A stretch of DNA of 43,317 nucleotides from a virus (IMGVR_UViG_3300021057_000018:1-43317); one strand, 5' to 3'. Counted from the first letter of the stretch, positions 13,149-20,848 are shown. The notes: generated from the sequence alone by a model not told the origin. Made by a program: numbers and translations.

Positions 13149-13469
13149 ATGAACGACGAATACAAGGCCGAGATATTCGGGAGCTTCAAGCCAGACCCAC
13201 AGCTGGAAACGGCGGTCGGCTACTGGCTGGAATACTACGACGCGTGCGAAATATTCGACCGCTCCGTGTGTTCGGGCACTCGCAACGGCGTGGCCATGCC
13301 GTTGACTTCGTGGGAATCAGGCGAAATCAACAGGAACGCGGGTCAGCTACATAAGCGATTACTGCACAAAATGCGCGAGGCCGGTATACCTGAGACGTTG
13401 TCGCAACAAGCGCAGGAGATCGCGATCCGCGAGCACGAGCGACGGTTAAAGCAGGATCCCAGCCGATGA
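13149..13469 (+). CDS. Hypothetical helical protein
   Basis: 106 aa. Reads MNDEYKAEIFGSFKPDPQLE, then VGYWLEYYDACEIFDRSVC, NGVAMPLTSWESGEINRNA, and a helical end (HKRLLHKMREAGIPETLSQ...). The NGVAMPLT element resembles TGVAMPLT in the gene at 7455. The stop overlaps a micro-ORF by ATGA. Unknown function. Confidence 0.6.
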   Translation: MNDEYKAEIFGSFKPDPQLETAVGYWLEYYDACEIFDRSVCSGTRNGVAMPLTSWESGEINRNAGQLHKRLLHKMREAGIPETLSQQAQEIAIREHERRLKQDPSR

Positions 13470-13519
13470 TCGAGCAGACGCGCACCCTGAAAACGGCCAC
13501 GACGGGAGAGTGTAAATGA
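13466..13519 (+). CDS. Micro-ORF (17 aa) bridging two genes
   Basis: It overlaps both neighbours by ATGA (13466-13469 and 13516-13519) and encodes MIEQTRTLKTATTGECK. The GGGAGAG near its end is the ribosome binding site for the next gene. Exact double overlap argues that it is translated, at least as a ribosome relay. Confidence 0.4.
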   Translation: MIEQTRTLKTATTGECK

Positions 13520-13788
13520 GTGGAGCGGATCGCGCACGCCGCTGGCGAGATCAACGGACGGCCTTAGGGTTGTGCCATCGCTGCCCCGCGCCGGCCGTGG
13601 GTCACTATTGCGTGGCGTGTGCGCGGTCACGATCGCCGCATCAACAGGTGGGGTATATTACGCGTAAGTTTCTAGTGGTGATGGACTTATTGTCGCAGAA
13701 TCGGTGCGTGGAATGTGGGCAACCAAAGGATCGGTTTGATCCGTGGCGGCATCGGAAATGCGCGGAGCGGAAAGGGAGAGCGGCATGA
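13516..13788 (+). CDS. Double zinc-knuckle protein
   Basis: 90 aa. LCHRCPAPAVGHYCVACARSR gives two C-x2-C pairs, and CVECGQPKDRF...HRKCAERKG gives a further pair plus His/Cys. This is the arrangement of small phage proteins with two zinc ribbons (sometimes annotated as HNH-like or recombination NinG-like). Basic at both ends, so probably binds nucleic acid. ATGA-coupled to the next gene. Confidence 0.7.
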   Translation: MSGADRARRWRDQRTALGLCHRCPAPAVGHYCVACARSRSPHQQVGYITRKFLVVMDLLSQNRCVECGQPKDRFDPWRHRKCAERKGRAA

Positions 13789-14267
13789 ACGACTTGAGTT
13801 ACGAGCACGCCAAGGAACGGCTGGAGTCCGCTCTGCGCCACTACGAGAACCACGGCATACCGACGAATCCCAAGGACTACGCCGACAAGGAGCAGGCTAT
13901 TGAGCGATTCGCGCAGTTCGTGCGTGACGAGATGGCGCAAAGCTCCAGTCTCGGCCAAAAGACGAATGCGTTTCTGTTGTCAGTGATGCGTTCGGCCGAG
14001 TTGCACTTTCGTCTACGCGCAAAAGAAGTCTTAGCTACGAATACCGGAGCCGACATGCGCGAGGTGGGAACCTCTGAGGGTTGGGAGGATGCGGCGGACT
14101 GGTGTAAGTCCGTCAAGTTCGCTTCTCATCAGTTTCTCTATGACGAGGCGTTGAAGGCTGGTTTGGAGCCGCCGATGAATCTGATCTGCGAGCAAAACAC
14201 TGGCATTCATGTGTATCAGCGCTCCGATGGCAAGTTTTACCATTGGCCAGAGGAGACGCTGTTTTGA
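13785..14267 (+). CDS. Hypothetical protein
   Basis: 160 aa from ATG 13785. N-terminal helices (SYEHAKERLESALRHYENHGIP) and a C-terminal part with WEDAADWCKSVKFASHQFLYDEAL and GIHVYQRSDGKFYHWPEE, which reads like a small beta-sheet. No known family. Its last codons contain the TTG start of the next gene. Confidence 0.6.
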   Translation: MNDLSYEHAKERLESALRHYENHGIPTNPKDYADKEQAIERFAQFVRDEMAQSSSLGQKTNAFLLSVMRSAELHFRLRAKEVLATNTGADMREVGTSEGWEDAADWCKSVKFASHQFLYDEALKAGLEPPMNLICEQNTGIHVYQRSDGKFYHWPEETLF

Positions 14268-14551
14268 ATAGACGTACCTTTCTTACCCTCTTCTCCAGCC
14301 TGCCCTTCGTGGGGAGGTTGGTACCGAAGCCTGAGCCGGCGTGGGCTGTTGTCCGCCCTGGGTTTAAGGTTCGTGTGGCCCGTGAGCTGCTAACGATGGA
14401 GCAGCGGCCTGGTCACAGCGTCTACGTGTGTCCGTTTGGTCTGCCCACGCTCGGCCATCCCGAATGCGAGTGTAAGCATCACGCGATTCACCGCTCCTAC
14501 ATCTCGGGTAATCTCCGGGATTCTGGTTTCAGTGTGAGCGACTGGCTGTGA
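14264..14551 (+). CDS. Small protein with Tat-like signal and Cys/His motif
   Basis: 95 aa from TTG 14264 (TTGA overlap with the previous stop; GAGGAG upstream). The N-terminus (M)NRRTFLTLFSSLPFVGRL has twin Arg, x, Phe-Leu and a hydrophobic stretch, as in a twin-arginine signal. The body contains YVCPFGLPTLGHPECECKHH, a C-x-C-x-H-H cluster that could carry a metal. Export by Tat would suit a folded metal-binding protein. It is separated from a second Tat-type gene (15471) by about 0.9 kb. Confidence 0.6.
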   Translation: MNRRTFLTLFSSLPFVGRLVPKPEPAWAVVRPGFKVRVARELLTMEQRPGHSVYVCPFGLPTLGHPECECKHHAIHRSYISGNLRDSGFSVSDWL

Positions 14552-14570
14552 AGGCCGGGAAGCCGATCCT

Positions 14571-15017
14571 ATGATTGGTCATGTTCGACGCACGGAGGAA
14601 ATCGAGCCGTGGTTGGACTCAAAGCTGGAATGCGGTATCGGCCATGTTGTCTCGGGCCGCGTTCGAGTCGTGCGCCACTGGCGTCAGGGTGAATACCGTG
14701 ACGATGAGTGGCTCGATGCGCCGGCAGACGAATACGACCCTCCACGGTGCATCGTCTGTGGGTTATGGATCAACAAGAGACGTGCGGTAGCTGATTCACG
14801 AGGCACCATGAGTGACAAGAAGCCGAAAGAGACGTGTCCCGATTGCGGCGGTGTGAGAATGGGGCCCATTTACTGGCAGGACGACGTGCCGGCAGGCACC
14901 GACAAGATTTGCCGGAAAGGCCGCGTGGTGTTCAGCGGAGAGGATGTTGACGGCTGGTATCGGTGCGATGGTTCCAGATTCCAGATGCTCACCCTCACCA
15001 GCGGCGACGTGCGGTAG
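14571..15017 (+). CDS. Zinc-ribbon protein, possible two-gene fusion
   Basis: 148 aa. The first half (about 1-72) ends with CIVCGLWINKRRAV; the second half begins at an internal Met (MSDKKPKETCPDCGGVRMG) and continues to GWYRCDGSRF. DNA at the junction (14782-14794) is a copy of GTGCGGTAGCTGA, which at two other places ends genes with a TAG stop. Here it is read in another frame, so two neighbouring genes may have become joined. Both halves look like small zinc ribbons. Confidence 0.6.
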   Translation: MIGHVRRTEEIEPWLDSKLECGIGHVVSGRVRVVRHWRQGEYRDDEWLDAPADEYDPPRCIVCGLWINKRRAVADSRGTMSDKKPKETCPDCGGVRMGPIYWQDDVPAGTDKICRKGRVVFSGEDVDGWYRCDGSRFQMLTLTSGDVR

Positions 15018-15061
15018 CTGACTCTGCACGCACTAGACCGGATCATCTACCGCCCTCCGTG
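15009..15061 (+). repeat. Post-gene repeat element, copy 2
   Basis: GTGCGGTAGCTGACT (15009-15023) and CGCCCTCCGTG (15051-15061), spaced as in copy 1 at 9490-9541. The first block contains the stop of the preceding gene. The segment between them differs but keeps CGGAT at a similar place. Confidence 0.65.
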
Positions 15062-15128
15062 GCGCGGATGCGCTCCCGAATACTCTCACTCACCAATTCA
15101 GCCGAACACTCTCAAAATTCTGCCTCAT

Positions 15129-15141
15129 CCTAGATTCTAGG
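15129..15141 (+). promoter_or_regulatory. Perfect 13-nt palindrome before late region
   Basis: CCTAGA-T-TCTAGG lies directly before the GTG start at 15142, at the boundary between the early genes and the morphogenesis genes. The 124-base stretch 15018-15141 otherwise contains only the repeat element and a less GC-rich sequence. The palindrome could be an operator for late transcription or occlude translation initiation. Confidence 0.5.
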
Positions 15142-15471
15142 GTGACTGTCTCTGATCGACTCGCCCAATCCAGGGCTTTCCACAATTCCGCGAAACTCGC
15201 GCGCCGTGCTGGGCGTGTGGATGATGCTCTATCTGCGATTCAGCAAGCCTATGAGCTGAGGCAGGCCGCGCACCAGTCCGATCCCGATCACCTCGATCAA
15301 GCGTGGGCGGAAGAGCCGTCCCTGAAATTCCACCATGACGCGCTGCTCGTGTTCTACCAGGCGGAACTATCCAAAGACGTGCATCAGGAGCGAGAAGTCG
15401 CTAAGTCACGGAGAGAGAAAGGCTTAGCGATTGCGATGGAAGCGGCAAAGCCGAAGGGCGGGGTGATGTGA
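15142..15471 (+). CDS. TPR-like helical protein
   Basis: 109 aa from GTG 15142; no clear ribosome binding site, but the start abuts a palindrome. RAFHNSAKLARRAGRVDDALSAIQQAYELRQAA has the spacing of a helix-turn-helix repeat of TPR type, followed by FHHDALLVFYQAELSKD. First gene of the block that leads into the terminase. Function unknown; perhaps a regulator or assembly factor. Confidence 0.6.
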   Translation: MTVSDRLAQSRAFHNSAKLARRAGRVDDALSAIQQAYELRQAAHQSDPDHLDQAWAEEPSLKFHHDALLVFYQAELSKDVHQEREVAKSRREKGLAIAMEAAKPKGGVM

Positions 15472-15740
15472 TGTTGGGACGCAGAGGCTTTCTTAAGGCG
15501 ATTGGCGCTGGCGTGCTCGGCTTGTCGATCGCATTACGCCGCCCGGACGCGCCCATAGCATTCGAGCCTGAGCCTGATGCTGGTTATCGCATCGGTGACA
15601 CCGTTCGGGTCCGTCTGCCGCAGCGTTTTGTTGTGCGGGATGGCGATGCGCTCAACCCTCAGCCCATTGTGGACCATTACGTCAATGTGGTGATTACGGA
15701 CGCAGACATGGCTGCGCGTCTACAGGGAGTGCGCCTTTGA
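15471..15740 (+). CDS. Tat-signal protein carrying a coat-protein-like segment
   Basis: 89 aa from ATG 15471 (TGATG overlap; a GTG three bases upstream is an alternative). The first 22 residues are a convincing twin-arginine signal: MLGRRGFLKAIGAGVLGLSI, with RRGFLK followed by a hydrophobic helix. Residues 41-79 (IGDTVRVRLPQRFVVRDGDA and on) align without gaps to residues 45-83 of this phage's coat protein, 22 of 39 identical by my count, including VRLPQRFV and VxITD. In a 17-base stretch (GTCCGTCTGCCGCAGCG) the DNA is identical. The protein ends shortly after, so only a coat fragment is exported. Directly upstream of terminase. Role unknown; possible exclusion factor or decoy, or a coat-gene duplicate. 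Confidence 0.75.
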   Translation: MLGRRGFLKAIGAGVLGLSIALRRPDAPIAFEPEPDAGYRIGDTVRVRLPQRFVVRDGDALNPQPIVDHYVNVVITDADMAARLQGVRL

Positions 15741-15761
15741 ACCCTTTGGATTTGTCCTGAG

Positions 15762-16190
15762 ATGCCACGCGGCGGACCCCGACCGAATTCCGGCCCCAAG
15801 AAGGGCACCAAGCATGCCAGCACGATCAGCAAGGAGCAGGCGCGAGAAGCCCTCCGCCAGATCGTGTTGCGCGAGATGGATAGCCTCGTGGCTGCCCAGA
15901 TGGCCCAAGCCAAGGGCCTGAGCTACATGGTCGTCAGAGACAAGGCCACGGGCAAGTTTCTGCGGGTGGCTGAGGATCAGGCGAAGAACCTGAAACCGGA
16001 CGAGCAGGTGATCGAGATTTGGGAGAAAGACCCGTCTGTGCAGGCGTTTACGGACCTGATGAACCGGGCGCTCGACAAACCAAAAGACCAGGAGCAAGAG
16101 GTCAAGGTTGCGGTCGTTTCCCAGATGTCCGATGAGGAATTAGCCGCAAAGGCGGCGCTGTTGCTGTCACAGGTGAAGCGTGGCCAGTAG
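15762..16190 (+). CDS. Small terminase subunit
   Basis: 142 aa. The N-terminus MPRGGPRPNSGPKKGTK is the basic Gly/Pro motif common at the start of small terminase subunits. A helical core (TISKEQAREALRQIVLREMDSL) and a C-terminal acidic helical end follow. Small subunits bind the packaging site and regulate the motor. The large subunit starts 11 bases inside its end. Family assignment rests on position and N-terminus, as these proteins diverge strongly. Confidence 0.75.
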   Translation: MPRGGPRPNSGPKKGTKHASTISKEQAREALRQIVLREMDSLVAAQMAQAKGLSYMVVRDKATGKFLRVAEDQAKNLKPDEQVIEIWEKDPSVQAFTDLMNRALDKPKDQEQEVKVAVVSQMSDEELAAKAALLLSQVKRGQ

Positions 16191-17610
16191 TGAACTGGTG
16201 GCGGTGGTGGCGGAGCTTGAGCGCCGGGCGGCGTGTAAGTTTGGGCACTACTTTCCGGACGATGGCCCCTTTCGACGCGAGCTCTATCCGCGCCACATGG
16301 ATTTTTTTCAGGGTGGTGCGTCGTTTAAAGAGCGGCTGTTTATGGCCGCGAACCGTGTCGGGAAGTCTGAGGGCGGGGCCTTTGAGGTGACCTGTCACCT
16401 GACCGGGCGCTATCCGTCCTGGTGGGCGGGCCGGCGCTTTGATGGACCCGTTGAAGTCTGGGCGTGTGGCACGACCTCAGAAACCACGCGGGACATTGTG
16501 CAGACCAAGCTGTTCGGCCCGATCGATAAGGTGGGGGACTGGACAGGCGGGATGGTGCCGCCGCATCTGATCTCGAGCTTCACGCGCCGGCCGCACGGCT
16601 TGCCCAATTCTCTCGAAAGCGTGTGGGTGCGGCATGTCTCTGGTGGGAAGTCCGTGGTTGGCCTCAAGACGTACGAACAGGGCCGCAAGTCGTTCGAGGG
16701 CACGGCCAAGCATGTCATCTGGTGCGATGAGGAGCCACCGCAGGATTGCTACACCGAAATGCTCTACCGCACGATGACCACAAAGGGTTTAGTGCTCGTC
16801 ACGTTTACGCCCTTGCAGGGCATGTCGGACGTGGTGACGGGCTTTCTCGAGCCCACGGAAGACGCCAAGGCGCGGAAGTACTTTGTGCAGGCGGGCTGGA
16901 ACCATGTCCCGCACTTGGACGAGGACGAGAAGGCGGCGCTGATTGCCACCACGCCGCCGTTTCAGTTAAAGGCCCGCACGGAAGGCGAGCCGTCGCTGGG
17001 TGCCGGCGCGATTTACCCGATCAATGAAGAGGCGATCACGGTCCCGACTCGTCAGGTACCGGAGAGCTGGCGTCGTGTCTACGGGATGGATGTGGGCTGG
17101 AACCGCACTGCAGTGATTTGGGCCGCGCAAGATCCAGGCACGGGTGGCTTTGAGTTGTACGACCTCCACTATCAGGGACAGGGTGAGCCCGCGAGTCATG
17201 CCGCCGCGATCCGTGCGCGTGGGAGTTGGATCAAGGGCGTGATTGATCCGGCATCGGTCGCGTCGAACATCAAGGACGGCACGAAGCTGATCGACGTGTA
17301 TCGCTCGGCGGAATTGGGCTTAGACCTGCAGTTTGCGGAGAACGCGGTGGAAGCGGGGATCACGGTGATGTGGAACTTGCTGATTTCGGGCCGGCTGAAG
17401 GTGCAAGCGCATTTGTTCGCGTGGTTCGCGGAGTTCCGGAAGTATCACCGGGACGAGAAGGGGAAGATCGTGAAGGCGAACGATCACTTAATGGACGCCA
17501 CGCGCTACCTAGTGGTGTCGGGTGGGCCGTATCTCGGGCTGAAGCCGGAGCCGGTGAACGCAATGGCGGGACAGAACCTCAATGACCCGCTGGCATGGAT
17601 GGGCGCATGA
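16180..17610 (+). CDS. Large terminase subunit (packaging ATPase/nuclease)
   Basis: 476 aa from GTG 16180. ATPase motifs: Walker A AANRVGKS (56-63), Walker B VIWCDEEPP (179-187) with catalytic Glu, and a coupling motif around LVTFTPLQG (206-214). RNase H-like nuclease acidic residues: MDVGW (Asp304), VIDPAS (Asp356) and DHLMDATRYL (Asp435/Asp439). The length and motif set match P22-like headful terminases. It drives genome packaging through the portal and cuts the concatemer once the head is full, consistent with the circularly permuted ends of this window. Confidence 0.95.
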   Translation: MASSELVAVVAELERRAACKFGHYFPDDGPFRRELYPRHMDFFQGGASFKERLFMAANRVGKSEGGAFEVTCHLTGRYPSWWAGRRFDGPVEVWACGTTSETTRDIVQTKLFGPIDKVGDWTGGMVPPHLISSFTRRPHGLPNSLESVWVRHVSGGKSVVGLKTYEQGRKSFEGTAKHVIWCDEEPPQDCYTEMLYRTMTTKGLVLVTFTPLQGMSDVVTGFLEPTEDAKARKYFVQAGWNHVPHLDEDEKAALIATTPPFQLKARTEGEPSLGAGAIYPINEEAITVPTRQVPESWRRVYGMDVGWNRTAVIWAAQDPGTGGFELYDLHYQGQGEPASHAAAIRARGSWIKGVIDPASVASNIKDGTKLIDVYRSAELGLDLQFAENAVEAGITVMWNLLISGRLKVQAHLFAWFAEFRKYHRDEKGKIVKANDHLMDATRYLVVSGGPYLGLKPEPVNAMAGQNLNDPLAWMGA

Positions 17611-17870
17611 GCGGGCAGAACGGATTTACGAGTTTCCAGGCAGCAGCTCTGAAGCTGGCCAACAAACGCGAGGAGCACGCCGCCATCATGGCGGTGATTA
17701 ACAACCACGCGGACGGGATCGATCACCTGATGAGTGGCTTGGAGAAGATGTTTTACGAGCTGCAGAAGCGGGACTTTCAGATTGAGGCGTTACTGGATGG
17801 GAACGCGAACCTGACGAAGCGTGTTGAAGCGTTGGAAGCCGAGCGGGCGGAAGGATTGGACGCGCTATGA
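17607..17870 (+). CDS. Small coiled-coil protein
   Basis: 87 aa from ATG 17607, ATGA-coupled to both neighbours. Residues about 20-80 are a heptad-rich helix (KREEHAAIMAVINNHADG, then MFYELQKRDFQIEALLDG and LTKRVEALEAERAEGL). Its place between terminase and portal suggests a head assembly accessory, but no known family is recognised. Confidence 0.7.
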   Translation: MSGQNGFTSFQAAALKLANKREEHAAIMAVINNHADGIDHLMSGLEKMFYELQKRDFQIEALLDGNANLTKRVEALEAERAEGLDAL

Positions 17871-18046
17871 AGGTGCTAGTAAGGGGCGGCTCACAGGATG
17901 GGCAGGTTATTGGGCTTGGCCGGGTGATTCATTTCGGGGGGCCGGACTGGATTGATCCCGAATCGACTGATTTCGATCAGCGCAGCGATAAGTCCGCGAC
18001 GTACGAGTTGCGACCGCTGAAAGCCGCGAGCGTGACGCATGGCTAA
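17867..18046 (+). CDS. Small hypothetical protein before portal
   Basis: 59 aa, ATGA-coupled to the preceding gene and overlapping the portal start by eight bases. It is beta-rich: MKVLVRGGSQDGQVIGLGRV, IHFGGPDWIDPE, ATYELRPLKAASVTHG. No family recognised. Confidence 0.65.
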   Translation: MKVLVRGGSQDGQVIGLGRVIHFGGPDWIDPESTDFDQRSDKSATYELRPLKAASVTHG

Positions 18047-20366
18047 ATCCGCCCTGTTCGGTCGTGACGAGAAAGTCCAAGCGGCCCTCGACTTCCAGAA
18101 GCTCTCGTCTGAAGCCTTCGGCATGCAGCGCAAGCGCGAGGATGACGATCTCGCCTTCCAGGTGCCTGAAAAGCAGTGGCCGGAGAACGTCAAGCAGATG
18201 CGACAGGGGCAGACCGTGCAGGGCGTGCCGTTGCCGGCGCAGCCCATGCTCTCGATCCCCTCCCTGAATCAGCCGATTCGGCAGGTCTACAACCAGTTCA
18301 CACGGGCGCATTTGGGGATTCACGTCAGCCCGAAGTCACAGGACGCCAATCAGGAGACCGCGGAAGTCATCCAAGGGCTGTACCGGCAGATCGAGGTGGA
18401 CTCGCGCGCGTATCTGGCTCGGAACTGGGCCGCAGATCGGGCCTTTAAGTGTGGGTTCGGGGCGTATCGCGTGGATGTGGTCTATGACCAGGAGACCGAC
18501 GATCCGGACGACCTGAAGATCGTCATCAAGCGCATTCTCCGCCAGTCGAGCGTCTATTGGGATCCGTTCGCGGTGGAACCTGATTTCTGCGACATGACGC
18601 GCTGCCTGATCGTGTCGTGGATGAGCCGTAGCCAGTTCAATCGGGAGTTTCCCGACGCGAGGATGGCGGGGCTGTCCACCGACGAAATGATCGATATGCA
18701 GTCCCAGATGCCGAACTTTACGATCTGGAACGTCGATCCGATCAAGGGCGGTGAGCCGATGAAGGGCTCGGAACAGGTGAAGTGGTACGACGGGGCCAAT
18801 GACGCCGTGTGCATCGCGGAGTACTTCTACATGGAGTACGAAGGCACCGGCAAAGAGCGCAAGCCGGTCGTCAAGTGGTGCAAGATCAACGCGCTCGAAG
18901 TGCTGGAAGAGGGCACCTGGAACGGGCGGTATATCCCGATCATCCCGGCGATTGGTGAAGAGTTGCAGCCGTTCGACACCGAGCGCCGGTGGGCGGGAAT
19001 GATCACCCCGAATAAGGATGCGGCCCGCACGATCAACTACGAAATCACGTCGGCGGTGATTAAAGACTCCCTATCCACAAAAGCGCCGTGGGTGGGCTAC
19101 GTGGGCCAATTCAAGACAATGCAGGCTCAGTGGCAGTTGGCAAACGTCCGCAACTTTACACACTTGGAAGTTGATCCGGTCATGGTTGGTGGGCAGTTGG
19201 CCCCGCTGCCGATGCGGAACCTCGATAGCCCGGATTTGTCCTCATCGATCGCGCTGATTCAGTTGGCCAAGGATGCGCTCTCCACCGGCACGGCCATCGT
19301 GGATACGTCCTCGCTGCAGAACCTCGCCAAGCGCAAGGTGGCGCATCAAACCTTGGCGGGGATGGCGGAAGAGAACACCGTCAGTCAGTCCCAGTACGTC
19401 GACAACATGGCGCAGATCAGCATGACCTATGAAGCGAAGGTCGTGCTCGATCTGATGCCGAAGGTCTACGACCGTGCCGGGCGCATGGTGCAAGTTCGGG
19501 AGGAGGACGGGACGCAGCGGGAAGTGATCCTCGGCCAGCCGTTTGTGAAGCATCCGAAGACGGGCCGGCCGTTGGCGCTTCCGCAAGGGATTGGCCTGAT
19601 GCCGCCGGGCATCGATCCGTCAAAGGCGCAGAAGTTTGATCTGTCGAAGGGCGTCTATGGCGTCATTGTGGACATCGGCAAGAGCTACAAGACCCGCGCA
19701 CAGGAAGGCTCGGATGCATTCGGGGCGATTCTGGAACGTGTCCCGAACATGATCCCGATGCTCGGGGATATTTGGATGAACTTCCAAGACTTCCCCGGTC
19801 ACAAGGAAGCGGCCAAGCGCATGAAGAAGATGCTGCCACCGCAGTTGCAGGATTCGGGGGATGAGGAGAACGACCCCGAGGCGATTAAGGCGCAGCGCGA
19901 TCAGGCGGCAATGCTGATCGAGCAGTTGACGCAGCAGTTGCAGCAGGCGCAAAAGCTGATTGAAACCGACCAGATCAAGGCGCAGGCGGACCTCGAAAAG
20001 GCCAAGATCGACGGGGCCACGAAGCTTGAGATCGCCAAGATGCAGATGGACGCAGACTTGCGGATTGCGGCCATGCAGGCGCGGGCGAAGGATGCGCAGG
20101 AGCAGATCAAGGCAATCGCGGCGATGGCGAAACAGGACGATCAGCAGCGGTTTGAGCACGCGGAGAACGCGGTGGATCGGGCGCATGAATCGGCCAAGCT
20201 GGAACAGCAGACGGAACTCGCGGAGGCGCAGGCCGAGAACCAGGCGCGGCGGGAAGTGGCACAGGGCGCGGTGGCGCATTCACAGGAACTTGAAAAGGGC
20301 GAACAGGGGCACGCGCAAGCGGTGGATTTGCAGGCGCGACAGCCGAAACCGGAGAAGGGTGAATAG
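18039..20366 (+). CDS. P22-like portal protein
   Basis: 775 aa, close to the size of P22 gp1. The N-terminal part (about 1-120) contains QPMLSIPSLNQPIRQVYNQ and LYRQIEVDSRAYLARNWAADRAFKCGFGAYRVD, typical of this portal family; the central part has WDPFAVEPDFCDMTRCLIVS and IPAIGEELQPFDTERRWAGM. From about residue 620 the sequence becomes a long Gln/Ala/Glu-rich coiled-coil (AMLIEQLTQQLQQAQKLIET, AKAQ-type repeats to the end), comparable to the P22 portal barrel. Twelve copies would form the DNA channel and tail attachment site. Confidence 0.95.
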   Translation: MAKSALFGRDEKVQAALDFQKLSSEAFGMQRKREDDDLAFQVPEKQWPENVKQMRQGQTVQGVPLPAQPMLSIPSLNQPIRQVYNQFTRAHLGIHVSPKSQDANQETAEVIQGLYRQIEVDSRAYLARNWAADRAFKCGFGAYRVDVVYDQETDDPDDLKIVIKRILRQSSVYWDPFAVEPDFCDMTRCLIVSWMSRSQFNREFPDARMAGLSTDEMIDMQSQMPNFTIWNVDPIKGGEPMKGSEQVKWYDGANDAVCIAEYFYMEYEGTGKERKPVVKWCKINALEVLEEGTWNGRYIPIIPAIGEELQPFDTERRWAGMITPNKDAARTINYEITSAVIKDSLSTKAPWVGYVGQFKTMQAQWQLANVRNFTHLEVDPVMVGGQLAPLPMRNLDSPDLSSSIALIQLAKDALSTGTAIVDTSSLQNLAKRKVAHQTLAGMAEENTVSQSQYVDNMAQISMTYEAKVVLDLMPKVYDRAGRMVQVREEDGTQREVILGQPFVKHPKTGRPLALPQGIGLMPPGIDPSKAQKFDLSKGVYGVIVDIGKSYKTRAQEGSDAFGAILERVPNMIPMLGDIWMNFQDFPGHKEAAKRMKKMLPPQLQDSGDEENDPEAIKAQRDQAAMLIEQLTQQLQQAQKLIETDQIKAQADLEKAKIDGATKLEIAKMQMDADLRIAAMQARAKDAQEQIKAIAAMAKQDDQQRFEHAENAVDRAHESAKLEQQTELAEAQAENQARREVAQGAVAHSQELEKGEQGHAQAVDLQARQPKPEKGE

Positions 20367-20368
20367 CC

Positions 20369-20587
20369 GTGCATCAAGTCGAGCCGAGCGTCGTTTGGCA
20401 TGAGCACGATTGCGCCTGCCGTGCCTGCGAACCGCAAATATTGACGGTCACGCCTGCGGATGGCGTCACCAAGTGGTTCCGAGCGCGAGCAGTCGTAGAG
20501 CATCGGAAGAAGCCATCGCCGCGTGACGCGCTCTTCGCCGTCTTGGACCGCAACATGGAACAGCGCACTGGGGATGACCCTGTTTAA
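20369..20587 (+). CDS. Small hypothetical protein
   Basis: 72 aa from a GTG two bases after the portal stop. HEHDCACRACEPQI (residues about 11-24) is a possible metal knuckle, followed by VTKWFRARAVVEHRKKPS. No family recognised. Confidence 0.55.
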   Translation: MHQVEPSVVWHEHDCACRACEPQILTVTPADGVTKWFRARAVVEHRKKPSPRDALFAVLDRNMEQRTGDDPV

Positions 20588-20786
20588 CGATATGCGAGTC
20601 CGACGCGGCCACAATAATCGCCGGATCATCCTTCGTGCTGACCCCCAAGTCGAGCACGACATCCGCTTGTACGCGGAGTACGTCGGGAAAACCGTCCAAG
20701 AGATCACCCGCGAGTGGTGGGTTTTTGTGATTAAACGCGCCGAAGAAAAAAAGCTGGACTTTCGTGGTGCCTCAAAAGCCAATTAG
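20574..20786 (+). CDS. Ribbon-helix-helix-like small protein
   Basis: 70 aa from ATG 20574, 14 bases inside the previous gene; a second ATG at 20592 is equally possible. The RRIILRADPQVEHDIRLYAE then VGKTVQEITREWW pattern (strand, helix, turn, helix) fits RHH/CopG DNA-binding proteins. Possibly regulates head gene expression. Confidence 0.55.
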   Translation: MTLFNDMRVRRGHNNRRIILRADPQVEHDIRLYAEYVGKTVQEITREWWVFVIKRAEEKKLDFRGASKAN

Positions 20787-20806
20787 CTAAGCATTTCTCG
20801 CACCCT

Positions 20807-20834
20807 AGAACCCGTGGCACATAAAAAGGGTTCT
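20807..20834 (+). promoter_or_regulatory. Intergenic hairpin before scaffold gene
   Basis: AGAACCC (20807-20813) pairs with GGGTTCT (20828-20834) around a 14-base, A-rich loop. It stands between the portal-associated genes and the scaffold start (20849), whose GGAAAG ribosome binding site follows. It has no U-tract, so it is more likely an mRNA processing or stability element than a terminator. Confidence 0.45.
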
Positions 20835-20848
20835 CGGGGCGGAAAGAA

